DNA of 15,000 nt from Botryococcus braunii (GCA_002005505.1 KV908358.1:194760-209759), one strand, 5' to 3'; shown: positions 1 to 7,650, numbered from the stretch's first letter. Numbers and translations are program-made. The notes: a model not told the origin generated them from the sequence alone.

Positions 1-450
1 CCACGAGCATTGTGAACTGTATATGAACACAACTGTGTTGGCCAAGACTCGAAGGGTTCCTTTGTTGGGCCGATGTGTGTCTGCACATGAACGGGAACTG
101 TCATTTGTTGGCTCCAAGATTTGTTTTCTTTTATATGAGCAGACGCTGATCTTGCACGATGAAGTTTATTCTCTCGGCGCGCTTTTGATCGATGTCTGCG
201 TGCATGCAGACTATTTAACCAGAGCTCGAAAGGGGTCTACAACATAGGGTTGTTTCGCTTAGGTGGTCTTCTGATGGCGTTTGCATGCACAATCATTGTA
301 GGACAGCTGTGTTTCACTTGCAGCATCCAATTGGTTTCCTGTTTTTTGCACATGTCAGGGCTAATAAGCTCGAACTGGGTCTGCAACATAGGGTCTGCAA
401 CATAGGGTTTTAACCAGAATCTGAACTGGGTCTGAATAAGCGGGGATGTC
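1..450. other. Left-end stretch without a convincing gene
   Basis: A 74-codon open frame (23-247, plus) has no motif I recognise and is short enough to be chance. Short phrases built on CAACATAGGG recur near 239, 384 and 396, and AACTGGGTCTG recurs near 372 and 423. These look like decayed tandem duplications. I see no RNA gene or clear regulatory element here. Confidence 0.5.
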
Positions 451-646
451 AACCAGGCCTTTGAATGCCTATGCGTTTCATTAATGTGATGGCACATTAA
501 CCAGGCCCTTGAACACAAACATGTATGTGGATGTACAGGCCCACAACCAAGTCCTAAAACGCGTACACATATGTGGATGTAAAGGCACATAAACAAGTCC
601 TCAAATACGTGCACAATTGGGGACATGCAGGCCGATAAACGAGGCC
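451..646. repeat. Degenerate 46-bp tandem repeat, about 4 copies
   Basis: Copies begin at 451, 499, 545, 591 and 637 (last one partial), spaced 48, 46, 46 and 46 bp. Each starts with an AACCAGGCC-like word (variants AACCAAGTCC, AAACAAGTCC, AAACGAGGCC). The middle copies also share TATGTGGATGTA. The copies are clearly diverged, so this is an old array. The 617-1042 open frame begins inside it. Confidence 0.8.
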
Positions 647-1042
647 ATGCAACTTGTGAACAAGATACCAGCACGACTCCTGCAAGACTTCTCCAAGCTT
701 ATGGTCCGCCATGCAAAGGCCATGAGTTCAAGGTTCCCGGGGTCTCAAGGCACTCTCCGGGGACTGGGCACCCCGACGGGACTTGTGGGGTCTGGCGTCC
801 CGCCGAGCGAGAGTCAGGAACCTCTGCTCAACCCCGCTCAGGAAGAGGTGCCCGGCAATGGGCGACCCAAGAGCGGCCTGAAACGTCCCAGGCCAGGATC
901 CGAAACCGTGTCTGGCACGACAGCAAAGCAGGCCACGAGCGTGCGCCTCGCGCTTGCTGGGCCAACCCACCCCGAGCTCCGCATGCTGGTTGTGGTATGC
1001 TGCCTGCACCCTAAACCCTACCCATGCACCCTAAATCCTTAA
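617..1042 (+). CDS. Weak hypothetical open frame in a GC-rich island
   Basis: I do not recognise this frame. It opens at a TTG in the last copies of the 46-bp repeat. The first in-frame ATG is at 647. The middle has a basic, Pro/Gly-rich stretch (RPKSGLKRPRPGSE) resembling low-complexity or nuclear-localisation-like sequence. The frame ends inside a CCCTAAA-type patch (1007-1038), which argues against a natural C-terminus. Other frames of the same GC-rich island are also open on both strands, so composition alone could explain it. It could be an exon fragment or a decayed element, but coding status is doubtful. Confidence 0.15.
   Translation: MGTCRPINEAMQLVNKIPARLLQDFSKLMVRHAKAMSSRFPGSQGTLRGLGTPTGLVGSGVPPSESQEPLLNPAQEEVPGNGRPKSGLKRPRPGSETVSGTTAKQATSVRLALAGPTHPELRMLVVVCCLHPKPYPCTLNP
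1007..1038. repeat. Interstitial telomere-like patch (CCCTAAA type)
   Basis: CACCCTAAACCCTA is followed by a spacer and CACCCTAAATCC. The motif matches the plant/green-algal telomere repeat (CCCTAAA). It lies exactly at the end of the GC-rich island. Confidence 0.65.
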
Positions 1043-1056
1043 TCTAGACCCGCGGA

Positions 1057-1191
1057 CCCCACTCTTGTTCCACTTGTGGAGCAATGCTAATTGCATCCAC
1101 AGAAACACATCAATTTAATATAGGTGGTGGTAAGCTCGCTGGCTTTAATTGAACACACCATTTACACTGCTTCACCAAACACACACGCACG

Positions 1192-1286
<95 letters not shown>

Positions 1287-1497
1287 ACCTTCTGTAGCAC
1301 GTCAGGGAGTACACCACACACGCTATGACCCACTCCCGTTCCAGTTTGTGGAGCGGTGTATATGGTGTTTTGCATGGACAACAATACTGTGCTGAAGGCG
1401 GTGGTGCGCTAAAAGAGTTTAAACCGCTCACATTCGTTGTGTGGAGCAATATAAGTGGCATTTTCGGGAATAACGTGGAGGAGCTGGTGGTATGCTG
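1057..1497. repeat. Three diverged copies of an about 80-bp unit
   Basis: Copies lie at about 1057-1140, 1329-1410 and 1424-1497. Each has a CCACTC-like start, then a GTTCCACTTGTGGAGC-like core (TTTGTGGAGCG and TTGTGTGGAGCA in copies 2 and 3), and ends in GGTGGT plus a few bases and GCT. A CA microsatellite separates copies 1 and 2. Similarity is judged by eye. Confidence 0.6.
1178..1283. repeat. (CA)n microsatellite
   Basis: An almost uninterrupted CA dinucleotide tract of about 100 bp, with three CGCA interruptions near its left end. It produces artificial Cys-Val open frames on the minus strand, which I do not treat as genes. Confidence 0.97.
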
Positions 1498-1520
1498 AAT
1501 GAATTCATCACAACAGTGCG

Positions 1521-2060
1521 GGTACCGTTGCTAAGCGGTACCACGGGAGTGCCCGGCGTACAGGGACCCCGTACAGGAGTCTTCGCACTGTTGTTACTTA
1601 ACCTTGCGGCTGCTGAGCGGTACCCCGCTAGTGCCCCACGTACTGGGGTACCGGTCAGTAATCATTGCCCTGCTGCTGAATGATTACTGAGCGGTACCCC
1701 GGTAGTGCCCACTATGTGCGGCAAATGGTACTGAGCAGTACACCGGTAGTGCCCGGGTACTGGCGTACCGGGCAGTAACTGTTGTCCCACTGTTTGTTAA
1801 AATGGTGGCGAGTGCACTGAGCGGTACCCGGATGGTCCCTCAAGTTATGGGGTACCGGTCAGTATGCGTCGCCCCACGCTTAATTGACTTTATGTTGCTG
1901 CCACTGCTACTGAGCTGTACCCCGGTAGTACCGCTTAGTATCCCAAAAGTACAGCGGTACCCGGAAAGTACTGCAATCACGATTAATGATCATTGCCACG
2001 CTCTCAAATGCTTGATGGTGCGGGGAATGCTACTGTGCGGTACCCCCATACTGCCCTGTT
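1521..2060. repeat. GCGGTACC minisatellite with hairpin-forming units
   Basis: The word GCGGTACC, or a one- or two-base variant, occurs at 1535, 1617, 1691, 1735, 1821, 1914, 1954 and 2037. Spacings are 82, 74, 44, 86, 93, 40 and 83 bp, that is roughly 84 bp or half of it. Several units also carry CCGGTAGTGCCC and a GGGGTACCGGTCAGTA arm. The GGTACCCC...GGGGTACC pairs within a unit are inverted repeats that could fold into hairpins. There is no supported coding content. Confidence 0.8.
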
Positions 2061-2186
2061 CCTTGGTCCTGGGGCCCTGTGCAGTAATTCTTGCCCTAAT
2101 GGTATACCTTTATGTAACCGTTATTACTCTTGCCCCACTGTCACAACTGTTATAACCGTTACAACTGTATATAAGGATCCCCCACG

Positions 2187-2560
2187 GTGTCGGCCGTCAA
2201 GTTCTAACCACCCCGAACCTTGAGACTCTGACACTCCTGCCTAATCTAAGCCCAACCCTGATTAGTAATAAAGCGTCTGCAGCAAGTTGTCAGACATCAA
2301 CTTCTATACCAGCCCTGTCTCTTCTGACCCTAACCCTCCTACCTTTTCAAACCCTGACCCTAATTAGTGATGGCGCGTCTGCAAGAAGCTGTCGGCCGTC
2401 AACTTTCAACCATCTCCTGACTCTTCTGACCCTGACACTCCTACCTCTTCTCACCCTAACTATAATTTTAATAATTAAGAGTGAAGCCTATCACCCAATT
2501 TGGGTCTCTCATAACCAATAAGTAATGACACGTCTGCAGGAAGGCGTCGGGCGCCAGCTG
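2187..2560. repeat. About 100-bp tandem repeat, 3-4 copies
   Basis: Copies start at 2187, 2287, 2389 and 2544, each with a GTCGGCCGTCAA-like word. The first three end in GCGTCTGCAGCAAG-like sequence just before the next copy. Inside are runs such as CTGACCCTGACACTCCTACC. Spacing is 100, 102 and 155 bp, so copy 3 carries about 50 bp of extra AT-rich sequence. The fourth copy leads into the 2525-3370 open frame. Confidence 0.75.
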
Positions 2561-3370
2561 TTGTGCGGCGAAGTGCCAATGGACGGCAGCCCGACCAGCG
2601 GGTCCCCTCCCGCCTCCCGTGACGAGTGGCTGGATGTGCTTCAGAAACCCGCAGCTGCTCATCTTGAGCCAAAAGTGCGTCGAAATTTAAACCAGAATTT
2701 GTTTCAGCTGCCTGATCAGGCAGCTGAAACAAACTTTGGTGTAAAGTCAGTCGGCTCTTTTGCCGGGAGCTCCTTCCTTCCTTCAGGCATTGCTCTCCAT
2801 GGCAAGCCCTCTGAAGCATCACCGCACACGCCGCTCACAACCCTGTCAGCATGGATGTCTTCGACCCCGACGAAATGGCCCATGGGCGAGTCGGCCAGCG
2901 CAGACCAGGTTGCACGTGCAGCTCCAGGTGTGCAGGGCGCAGGGCATGGCAGGATCTTGGACGTGCTGCTGAAGATACGGGGGCGGGACAGTCTTGAAAG
3001 ACCCGGACTGGAGTCTCTTTCGGCTCTATGCGGTTCCGTCGGGCCTGTTTCGCGAGTGAGCTTCGAAGGCGGAGGACGCGTGAGCGCACGTGAGTCGCTG
3101 CCCCGATCGGTGTCCGGCGACTCGCGGAGCGTGCTCGGATGGGGTCTGACCGATTTCCGAATCGGCGAATTGGACGCATCCGAGGAGGACCCAGTGGATT
3201 TCGGGTCGTACCCAGCACCCTTTGCGCCGGGCAATACATCGCACGTGCACGGTACACTCCCCTCCCTCACCGGTGAAGCAATGACTTTCTATTATTCGTT
3301 TCCATCTTTCTGTTGTTCATTCCTGCCTGCTTCGGGTCGAGAAGGATGTATGAATGGGTGCTCGACATAG
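2525..3370 (+). CDS. Hypothetical 281-codon open frame, unrecognised
   Basis: This opens at an ATG (2525) inside the fourth ~100-bp repeat copy and runs 281 codons through a GC-rich island. I recognise no domain. The product is rich in Ser, Pro, Gly and Ala. Residues of about 144-220 look more protein-like (DVLLKIRGRDSLERPGLESL, then a stretch ending in DASEEDPVDFGSYPAP). No membrane segment or signal peptide is evident. Residues around 59-70 are encoded by a perfect palindrome, so this stretch reads the same on the other strand. Long overlapping frames exist on the minus strand (2716-3270, 2835-3257), as expected of GC-rich DNA, so it may be non-coding or one exon of a spliced gene. Confidence 0.25.
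   Translation: MTRLQEGVGRQLLCGEVPMDGSPTSGSPPASRDEWLDVLQKPAAAHLEPKVRRNLNQNLFQLPDQAAETNFGVKSVGSFAGSSFLPSGIALHGKPSEASPHTPLTTLSAWMSSTPTKWPMGESASADQVARAAPGVQGAGHGRILDVLLKIRGRDSLERPGLESLSALCGSVGPVSRVSFEGGGRVSARESLPRSVSGDSRSVLGWGLTDFRIGELDASEEDPVDFGSYPAPFAPGNTSHVHGTLPSLTGEAMTFYYSFPSFCCSFLPASGREGCMNGCST
2698..2733. repeat. Perfect 36-bp palindrome within a 50-bp imperfect one
   Basis: The 36 bases centred on TGATCA between 2715 and 2716 equal their own reverse complement. Extending to 2691-2740 gives arms of 25 nt with only two mismatches. The weaker pairing further out suggests an older, longer inverted duplication. There is no loop, so it could extrude as a cruciform. Confidence 0.9.
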
Positions 3371-4231
3371 TGAAATACGATTCGTGATGAACTAGCAGCA
3401 CTGCATGGCAAAATTATCACGTCCACGTCGCACAGTCCATAAACAATGATGTCTTTGGTAATAACATTGTTAGGTCGTGACATGTTAATTTCGTGATTGG
3501 AGACACTCAGGAACACTTGCAGCACGTAACGTCTTAAAAATATTCACGTAAATGTATTCAAGGAAGCTACGTCTCCCTGTCAAGGATTATTCCACTTCCA
3601 CTTCCACTTCCGGAAGAGGAAAAGCCTTTAATCTTGGAGTGTGAGCTCGAGGGTCCATATGGACGTATTCATGAAGCTAGAGTGGATTCATATCCGGATA
3701 ACCAGACGTAGTGATATCCGGACGTATTACTGTAGCTACCGTGGATCCATATCCGGATCACCCGATATCGTGTGCCTTTTCAAACTTGACTAGATTTATT
3801 TAGATTTAGGAAGATTTAAATAAATTTCAAGCCTTTCGGCAGGTGCATTCGAGGCAGCGCATGTTCCAGGACTTCCCGACTCCTGGGACCGGGGACTTCA
3901 GCCACCCTCCTGGACGCGCGCAGCTGCCACGCCTCCTGCAGAAGGCGTAATTGAAAAGCCGAAAAGTTTCGACTTTCCTCCGACCTGACGTCTTCCATCA
4001 CTTTCATTCACGCATCCTTCAATTCCGGGTCGGGGCAACTCAAAAGGGCCACAGTCGGCATCACGTGGGGCAGGGACTTCTCTGGACAGAGACTTCAATC
4101 GAGCTCATGACTAACACCTGGCAAGTCCATGTGTGGTAAGGCTTGCCGTTCCTTCCCTTATGCTGTATTGCCAGTATCAAAGGGGCCAAAGCAATAGCAT
4201 GTTGCTTGCGTGCACAGTTACATAACATACA
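3371..4231. other. Non-coding stretch left of the LTR element
   Basis: Only short open frames (under 80 codons) occur, on both strands, with no recognisable motif. It contains a (TTCCAC)n run near 3591-3610, a two-copy 58-bp repeat (3656-3776) and an AT-rich stretch around 3785-3830 built on AGATTTA. I see no RNA gene. Confidence 0.5.
3656..3776. repeat. Two-copy 58-bp tandem repeat rich in ATATCCGGA
   Basis: GGACGTATT occurs at 3661 and 3719, followed in both by a TGAAGCTA/TGTAGCTA word, GTGGAT and CATATCCGGAT. ATATCCGGA also occurs between the copies, giving three CCGGAT-type half-palindromes in about 70 bp. Confidence 0.75.
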
Positions 4232-4236
4232 TGCTG
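4232..4236. repeat. Target-site duplication TGCTG, left copy
   Basis: TGCTG immediately precedes the left LTR and is repeated immediately after the right LTR (6567-6571). A 5-bp duplication is the size commonly produced by LTR-retrotransposon integrases. Confidence 0.9.
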
Positions 4237-4440
4237 TGTAACAGGGAAAATCACACAATGGCACGGAGACCAAGAAATAGCAATAAGAGTCTGTTACAAA
4301 CAGACGGCATCCGCCTCATGCTCTATCTTCTCTTGTGTCTTCTTCTCGTTCCTTATGCTCGCGACATTAGGGGCACATTCGAGACACCTACAACGCGTAC
4401 ACGCGCTACCAAACCGCTAGGGACCAAAACACCTATTACA
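4237..4440 (-). repeat. 3' LTR (204 bp)
   Basis: It starts TGTAACAGGG and ends CCTATTACA on the plus strand. No difference from 6363-6566 was seen when read through by eye. It contains a 7-bp-stem, 3-nt-loop hairpin at 4289-4305. On the element's coding strand that hairpin contains TGTAA, a polyadenylation signal in several chlorophytes. The 60-residue plus-strand frame in both LTRs is antisense and not treated as a gene. Confidence 0.93.
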
Positions 4441-4453
4441 TCCTCCCCCCCTT
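4441..4453 (-). other. Polypurine tract next to the 3' LTR
   Basis: On the minus strand this reads AAGGGGGGGAGGA and abuts the 3' LTR directly. This is the expected position and composition of the primer for plus-strand DNA synthesis in LTR retrotransposons, and it fixes the orientation of the element. Confidence 0.9.
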
Positions 4454-5537
4454 ATTGTGAGCGTCCTCGCTCACCGAGCAATATGAGACACGGATAGAAC
4501 AGACGGGCCACGCCCAAACTTGGGCATCCTCCACTCCCGTCAGACCCCGGCCTTCTGCCGTCTATTCGGGGTCCCCACCATATAACAACAATACAGACAA
4601 ACAAGGCAGGCACACATGCAAGCAAGTCCCGTCCAAGTCCGAGTCCAAGTCCAGCTTACACAAACAACTCCATGACATGACAAGCATAAAATATCTTAAC
4701 CGGTTCAATCAAGCATTAATTATCCTCCTGGATGGATCCCATTGTCACTGCTGGGGCACATTCATCTCATCCACCAGGCATGCACAGACTAGGGGCGACT
4801 CCCTCGTTGGCCCAGCCCCCTTCCATTCGTCTTCGGGAGTCTTAACTCCTGGAGAACCCCTCTTCGGCGACTCCGTTGGCACACATAGAGCCTTCCCCCA
4901 GTGACTAAGGGATGCCAGAGGGCCCACCCGACCTGCCAAGCCCCTCCCGTAAGGACTTGTGGTTTAACCCCAGGAGCCCCACTAGCCCCCTTAGAACATC
5001 GACGTACGCATGCGTAACTAGTGTTAAGCTTGTTTGGTACCCCACTGAACAAAACCACAAGGGTCACCGAGTAGCAGGGGCCCCTACTCCCAGTGCATCG
5101 TAAAGCCCTGACACGGAGAGAAACTCCCCGGGTACCTGCTGAAGGAGAACTGAATGACGAGCACGCAGAACCCCTCCTGCCACCGCAGTGCAGTTGGCAT
5201 TTTAGCAGGCACCTGTGAGGGTGCAAAACACCCTTTGTCAGTATGGCTAGACTCCGCCCCTGCGTACTTGCTCAGTGAAGTAAGGGTTAAGAAAAAGTAT
5301 GAGATAGAGACTCCTCTAGTCTAGGGATAAAACTAACTCTGTCCTCGTCGATGCTTCAGGCCCCTAAATCCTACGGGACGTGCCAAGGCCTACCGTTCGA
5401 CACGGGTCCGGCCTCCCCATGCACAGGTCAGCATGCAGCAATCACAAGCAAGGCAACCCTGAGCTCCCATTCGCTCAGACCATGCTGACAAGTGCATGAA
5501 TCAACACAGAGCAATATCAAAACAAATACTTACCATA
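4454..5537 (-). other. Non-coding internal region of the LTR element
   Basis: About 1.1 kb lies between the gag stop codon and the polypurine tract. Short minus- and plus-strand frames exist (longest about 145 codons at 4789-5226, minus), but none shows a protease D-T/S-G, a reverse-transcriptase YxDD or an integrase HHCC/DDE pattern. It includes a GTCCAAGTCC short repeat near 4627-4652 and two GGCGACTCC...GTTGGC words near 4793 and 4864. A GTAAGT donor-like word (5533-5528) follows the gag stop by four bases. This region may hold packaging or spacer sequence. Confidence 0.7.
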
Positions 5538-6281
5538 TTACCAACGCTTCTTCTTGAGGCCAGTCTGATCAAAGTAATCTTTTGAGGGGCAGACACTCTG
5601 CTTATGCCCAAAGCCAGTACACTTATGACAACGCAGCACATAAGGTAGCTCTGTGTCTGCTCGGCGCTTGAAGTTTACCGCTGCCACTGCTAAATCTGAC
5701 ACATCGACGACGGGAGGCGTCACGACAAGCGTCTCTACATTTTTCTTGTCTGCAATGTGCTGTGTCTTCACTTCAGCTGATACCCCTGCGTCATACCGAG
5801 CTGTATACTGAAGAAGAGCTGCCAAATTCTGAAAGTCTTCTCCTGTGGCCGGGTTAAGGGTGACTGCACTCTTCAGGTAGGGGGCCAGCCCCTTTTTGAA
5901 GAGGTGGACCTGGTCTTGAGCCGAGATAGTGTACTCCGTCGAAACATCCCCTACCAAAGACATGAATTCCTGCGTGTACTCCTCAAGGGTACCCGCCATT
6001 GACGCAGAATCTAGCTTATGCCGTGCAGTGCGTGCATGATCAGCGGAGTCGTACACCATTGCCATGGTTCGCTTAAAATGAGGCCACGAAACTCGGTCTG
6101 CAGGTTCCATAGACATTGCAAAAGATAACCATGCTTTGGTCGGCCCGGCACTAAGCCGCTGAACCGCCGTATGAACCTTGTTTTCCTCCGCGGTTTTGTT
6201 GAGCGTGAAATACGACTCAGCAACCCCAACCCAATGGTGAAAAGTCATCAACGAAGGCTCAAAAATACGAAGTTTACCCAT
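5538..6281 (-). CDS. gag: Gag polyprotein of LTR retrotransposon
   Basis: Gag would form the cytoplasmic virus-like particle and bind the element's RNA. From the ATG at 6281 the protein has 247 residues. Residues about 15-165 match the retrotransposon Gag capsid pattern: a W/F-rich helix (WLSFAM at 51-56), WPHF at 66-69, then LEEYTQEFMSLV (99-110), a pattern typical of Ty3/gypsy-type Gag, and VHLFKKGLAPYL (125-136). A single zinc knuckle C218-x2-C221-x4-H226-x4-C231 follows, then a basic tail (GLKKKRW). I chose this ATG because the upstream in-frame extension begins at a GTG inside the 5' LTR and would read through the primer site. There is no frameshift or internal stop. It is uninterrupted but lacks any pol domain. 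The Ty3-type assignment is by motif only. Confidence 0.9.
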   Translation of the reverse strand: MGKLRIFEPSLMTFHHWVGVAESYFTLNKTAEENKVHTAVQRLSAGPTKAWLSFAMSMEPADRVSWPHFKRTMAMVYDSADHARTARHKLDSASMAGTLEEYTQEFMSLVGDVSTEYTISAQDQVHLFKKGLAPYLKSAVTLNPATGEDFQNLAALLQYTARYDAGVSAEVKTQHIADKKNVETLVVTPPVVDVSDLAVAAVNFKRRADTELPYVLRCHKCTGFGHKQSVCPSKDYFDQTGLKKKRW

Positions 6282-6340
6282 GATTGAAACGGAAAGACAA
6301 AACAAAACGCACAAAGGTCGACCACAATCCGACGATCGGC

Positions 6341-6358
6341 AACCAGTCGCCGATACCA
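6341..6358 (-). promoter_or_regulatory. Primer binding site, initiator-tRNA-Met-like
   Basis: On the minus strand it reads TGGTATCGGCGACTGGTT, starting 4 nt after the 5' LTR. Plant elements primed by initiator tRNA-Met commonly carry TGGTATCAGAGC. The first seven bases agree, and I count about 14 of 18 matches to the plant-type sequence. The host tRNA may differ slightly, or another tRNA whose 3' end is complementary may be used. Confidence 0.8.
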
Positions 6359-6362
6359 GAAA

Positions 6363-6566
6363 TGTAACAGGGAAAATCACACAATGGCACGGAGACCAAG
6401 AAATAGCAATAAGAGTCTGTTACAAACAGACGGCATCCGCCTCATGCTCTATCTTCTCTTGTGTCTTCTTCTCGTTCCTTATGCTCGCGACATTAGGGGC
6501 ACATTCGAGACACCTACAACGCGTACACGCGCTACCAAACCGCTAGGGACCAAAACACCTATTACA
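6363..6566 (-). repeat. 5' LTR (204 bp)
   Basis: This is the partner of 4237-4440 with the same TGTAAC...ATTACA ends, and I found no mismatch by eye. It is the 5' LTR because gag is read away from it toward lower coordinates. The hairpin seen in the 3' LTR is at 6415-6431 here. Confidence 0.93.
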
Positions 6567-6571
6567 TGCTG
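6567..6571. repeat. Target-site duplication TGCTG, right copy
   Basis: Directly after the right LTR, identical to 4232-4236. Confidence 0.9.
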
Positions 6572-7292
6572 GGACTCAGAAACATGCTGCCACATGCCGC
6601 TCGCATGCACAGATTTGCTGGTACTCATGATCAGGAACATGCTGCCATGTGGTGTATAAACTTCGAAGGTCTTTTAGCGGAATTCCGGGACTTCAAAGTA
6701 GCCTGGTGGATATGAGTTGTGGCTGCTGCTGCCGCCACGTGGATTAACAGGAGCGTGGCGGAGCTCGAGTGTTGCCTCTGTAGACTTCAAAAATATGTAT
6801 AAGAAAAAAGCAGCCCTGGTAAAATATGTACCCGGGATTAACCCACTGGTTTTTGGTGCAATGGGGATGATTGCACCAAAATGAGCGCATGTGGCCAGGA
6901 CTAGCTCGCCTTGAGACGCGTAGGTGTGATCTTGAGGTCGCATCCACTCGAGGAAAATTTTCCTCAATACGAGGTGATCGCAAAATCATATGACGGTGCT
7001 AGGGTAGGGAATGAGAACTTCCCCTAACCATGTACAGGCCACGTTATAACAAGTTAGTTTATAATTTGAGGTCCGATGCAGTCACGTGAGGTGCACCTAC
7101 GATCTATAATGGCCAAAGCTACTTCCTAAATCCATGCCGCAAGGAACAGGGGCATTTGTGATTGTGATCACAAAACGTGTTGCCGGGCTTATTCAAATAT
7201 ACATATATATATATAACATCCAGCTTTTTGCGAAAGGATGCCCAGTTTTCCTCGTAAGGCTTCCGTGAACTTTTCTTCAGTCAACGTGTTGT
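6572..7292. other. Non-coding stretch right of the LTR element
   Basis: A short duplication is present: AACATGCTGCCA at about 6581 and 6637. A 12-bp-stem hairpin lies at 6851-6881 and a 12-bp palindrome TTGTGATCACAA at 7162-7173. A (TA)n-rich run is at about 7198-7215. A 97-codon minus frame (6674-6967) and a roughly 60-codon plus frame ending at the hairpin are unrecognised and may be chance. Confidence 0.45.
6851..6881. repeat. Hairpin with perfect 12-bp stem and 7-nt loop
   Basis: TTTTGGTGCAAT (6851-6862) pairs with ATTGCACCAAAA (6870-6881) around the loop GGGGATG. It is not followed by a U-tract and lies in non-coding DNA. It could be a small inverted-repeat element remnant or an RNA structure. 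Confidence 0.8.
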
Positions 7293-7650
7293 TAAGGAAA
7301 CAAATGGTTTGAGGCCAACGTAGTTATATGGGACCTACGTTAGCCTCATCAGCCTTCCTGAAGCTCTTCCAATATTGTTGGGGGAGGAGCTACTTTCCTC
7401 TGAGATGCTTTATTTTGTTTGGGACCTACGTAGCCTGGAGCTCTTCCAATGCGCATGCGGGAGGCCTGGTTCCCTGCTGTTATAATTAGGCAAAATATAG
7501 ATATAAACCAACCATATTCATTAAGATTGGGGAAACGAATGGTTGAGGCCAACGTAGTTATATGGGACCCTACGTAGGCCTGGAGCTCTTCCAATGTTTG
7601 GGGGGGGGGGGGCTAGTTCCGTGTGAGATGTTGAGTTCTTTTTTATTGTG
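7293..7650. repeat. 233-bp direct duplication with a nested partial copy
   Basis: GAGGCCAACGTAGTTATATG occurs at 7311 and 7544 (233-bp spacing). In both copies it is preceded by GGAAAC(A/G)AATGGTT and followed by GGGACC, CTACGT, GGAGCTCTTCCAAT-like words, a G-rich run and GTGAGATG/CTGAGATG. A third, partial copy lacking the first part is at about 7419-7486. The second copy contains a G13 run (7600-7612). No gene is seen. Confidence 0.8.

Larger units (their letters stand above)
4237..6566 (-). mobile_element. Complete gag-only LTR retrotransposon (TR-GAG-like)
   Basis: This 2330-bp element is read on the minus strand. It has two 204-bp LTRs (4237-4440 and 6363-6566) that appear identical, each with TGTAAC...ATTACA ends on the plus strand (canonical TG...CA). 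A TGCTG duplication flanks it. On the coding strand the order is 5' LTR, primer binding site (6341-6358), gag (6281-5538), about 1.1 kb of non-coding DNA, polypurine tract (4453-4441), 3' LTR. There is no reverse transcriptase, integrase or protease frame. The internal region is too short for pol, so the element must rely on enzymes from an autonomous relative. Matching LTRs and an intact TSD indicate recent insertion. The architecture is that of plant TR-GAG elements. A recent pol deletion derivative of a Ty3-like parent is the alternative. Confidence 0.93.

Noticed and set aside
1162..1461. Minus-strand Cys-Val open frames over the CA tract
   Set aside because: Pure product of a dinucleotide microsatellite; no independent coding evidence.
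4210..4497. Plus-strand frames in both LTRs with the same 60-residue product
   Set aside because: Antisense to the element and shared only because the LTRs match; no reason to think them genes.
4789..5226. 145-codon minus frame inside the LTR element as a possible protease or pol remnant
   Set aside because: No D-T/S-G, YxDD or zinc-binding pattern visible; Ser/Gly/Arg-rich composition fits a chance frame.
6282..6380. N-terminal extension of Gag starting at a GTG in the 5' LTR
   Set aside because: It would be translated through the LTR edge and primer site; the ATG at 6281 is the natural start.
6674..6967. 97-codon minus frame right of the LTR element
   Set aside because: No recognised motif, overlaps a hairpin and another open frame on the opposite strand; not distinguishable from chance.
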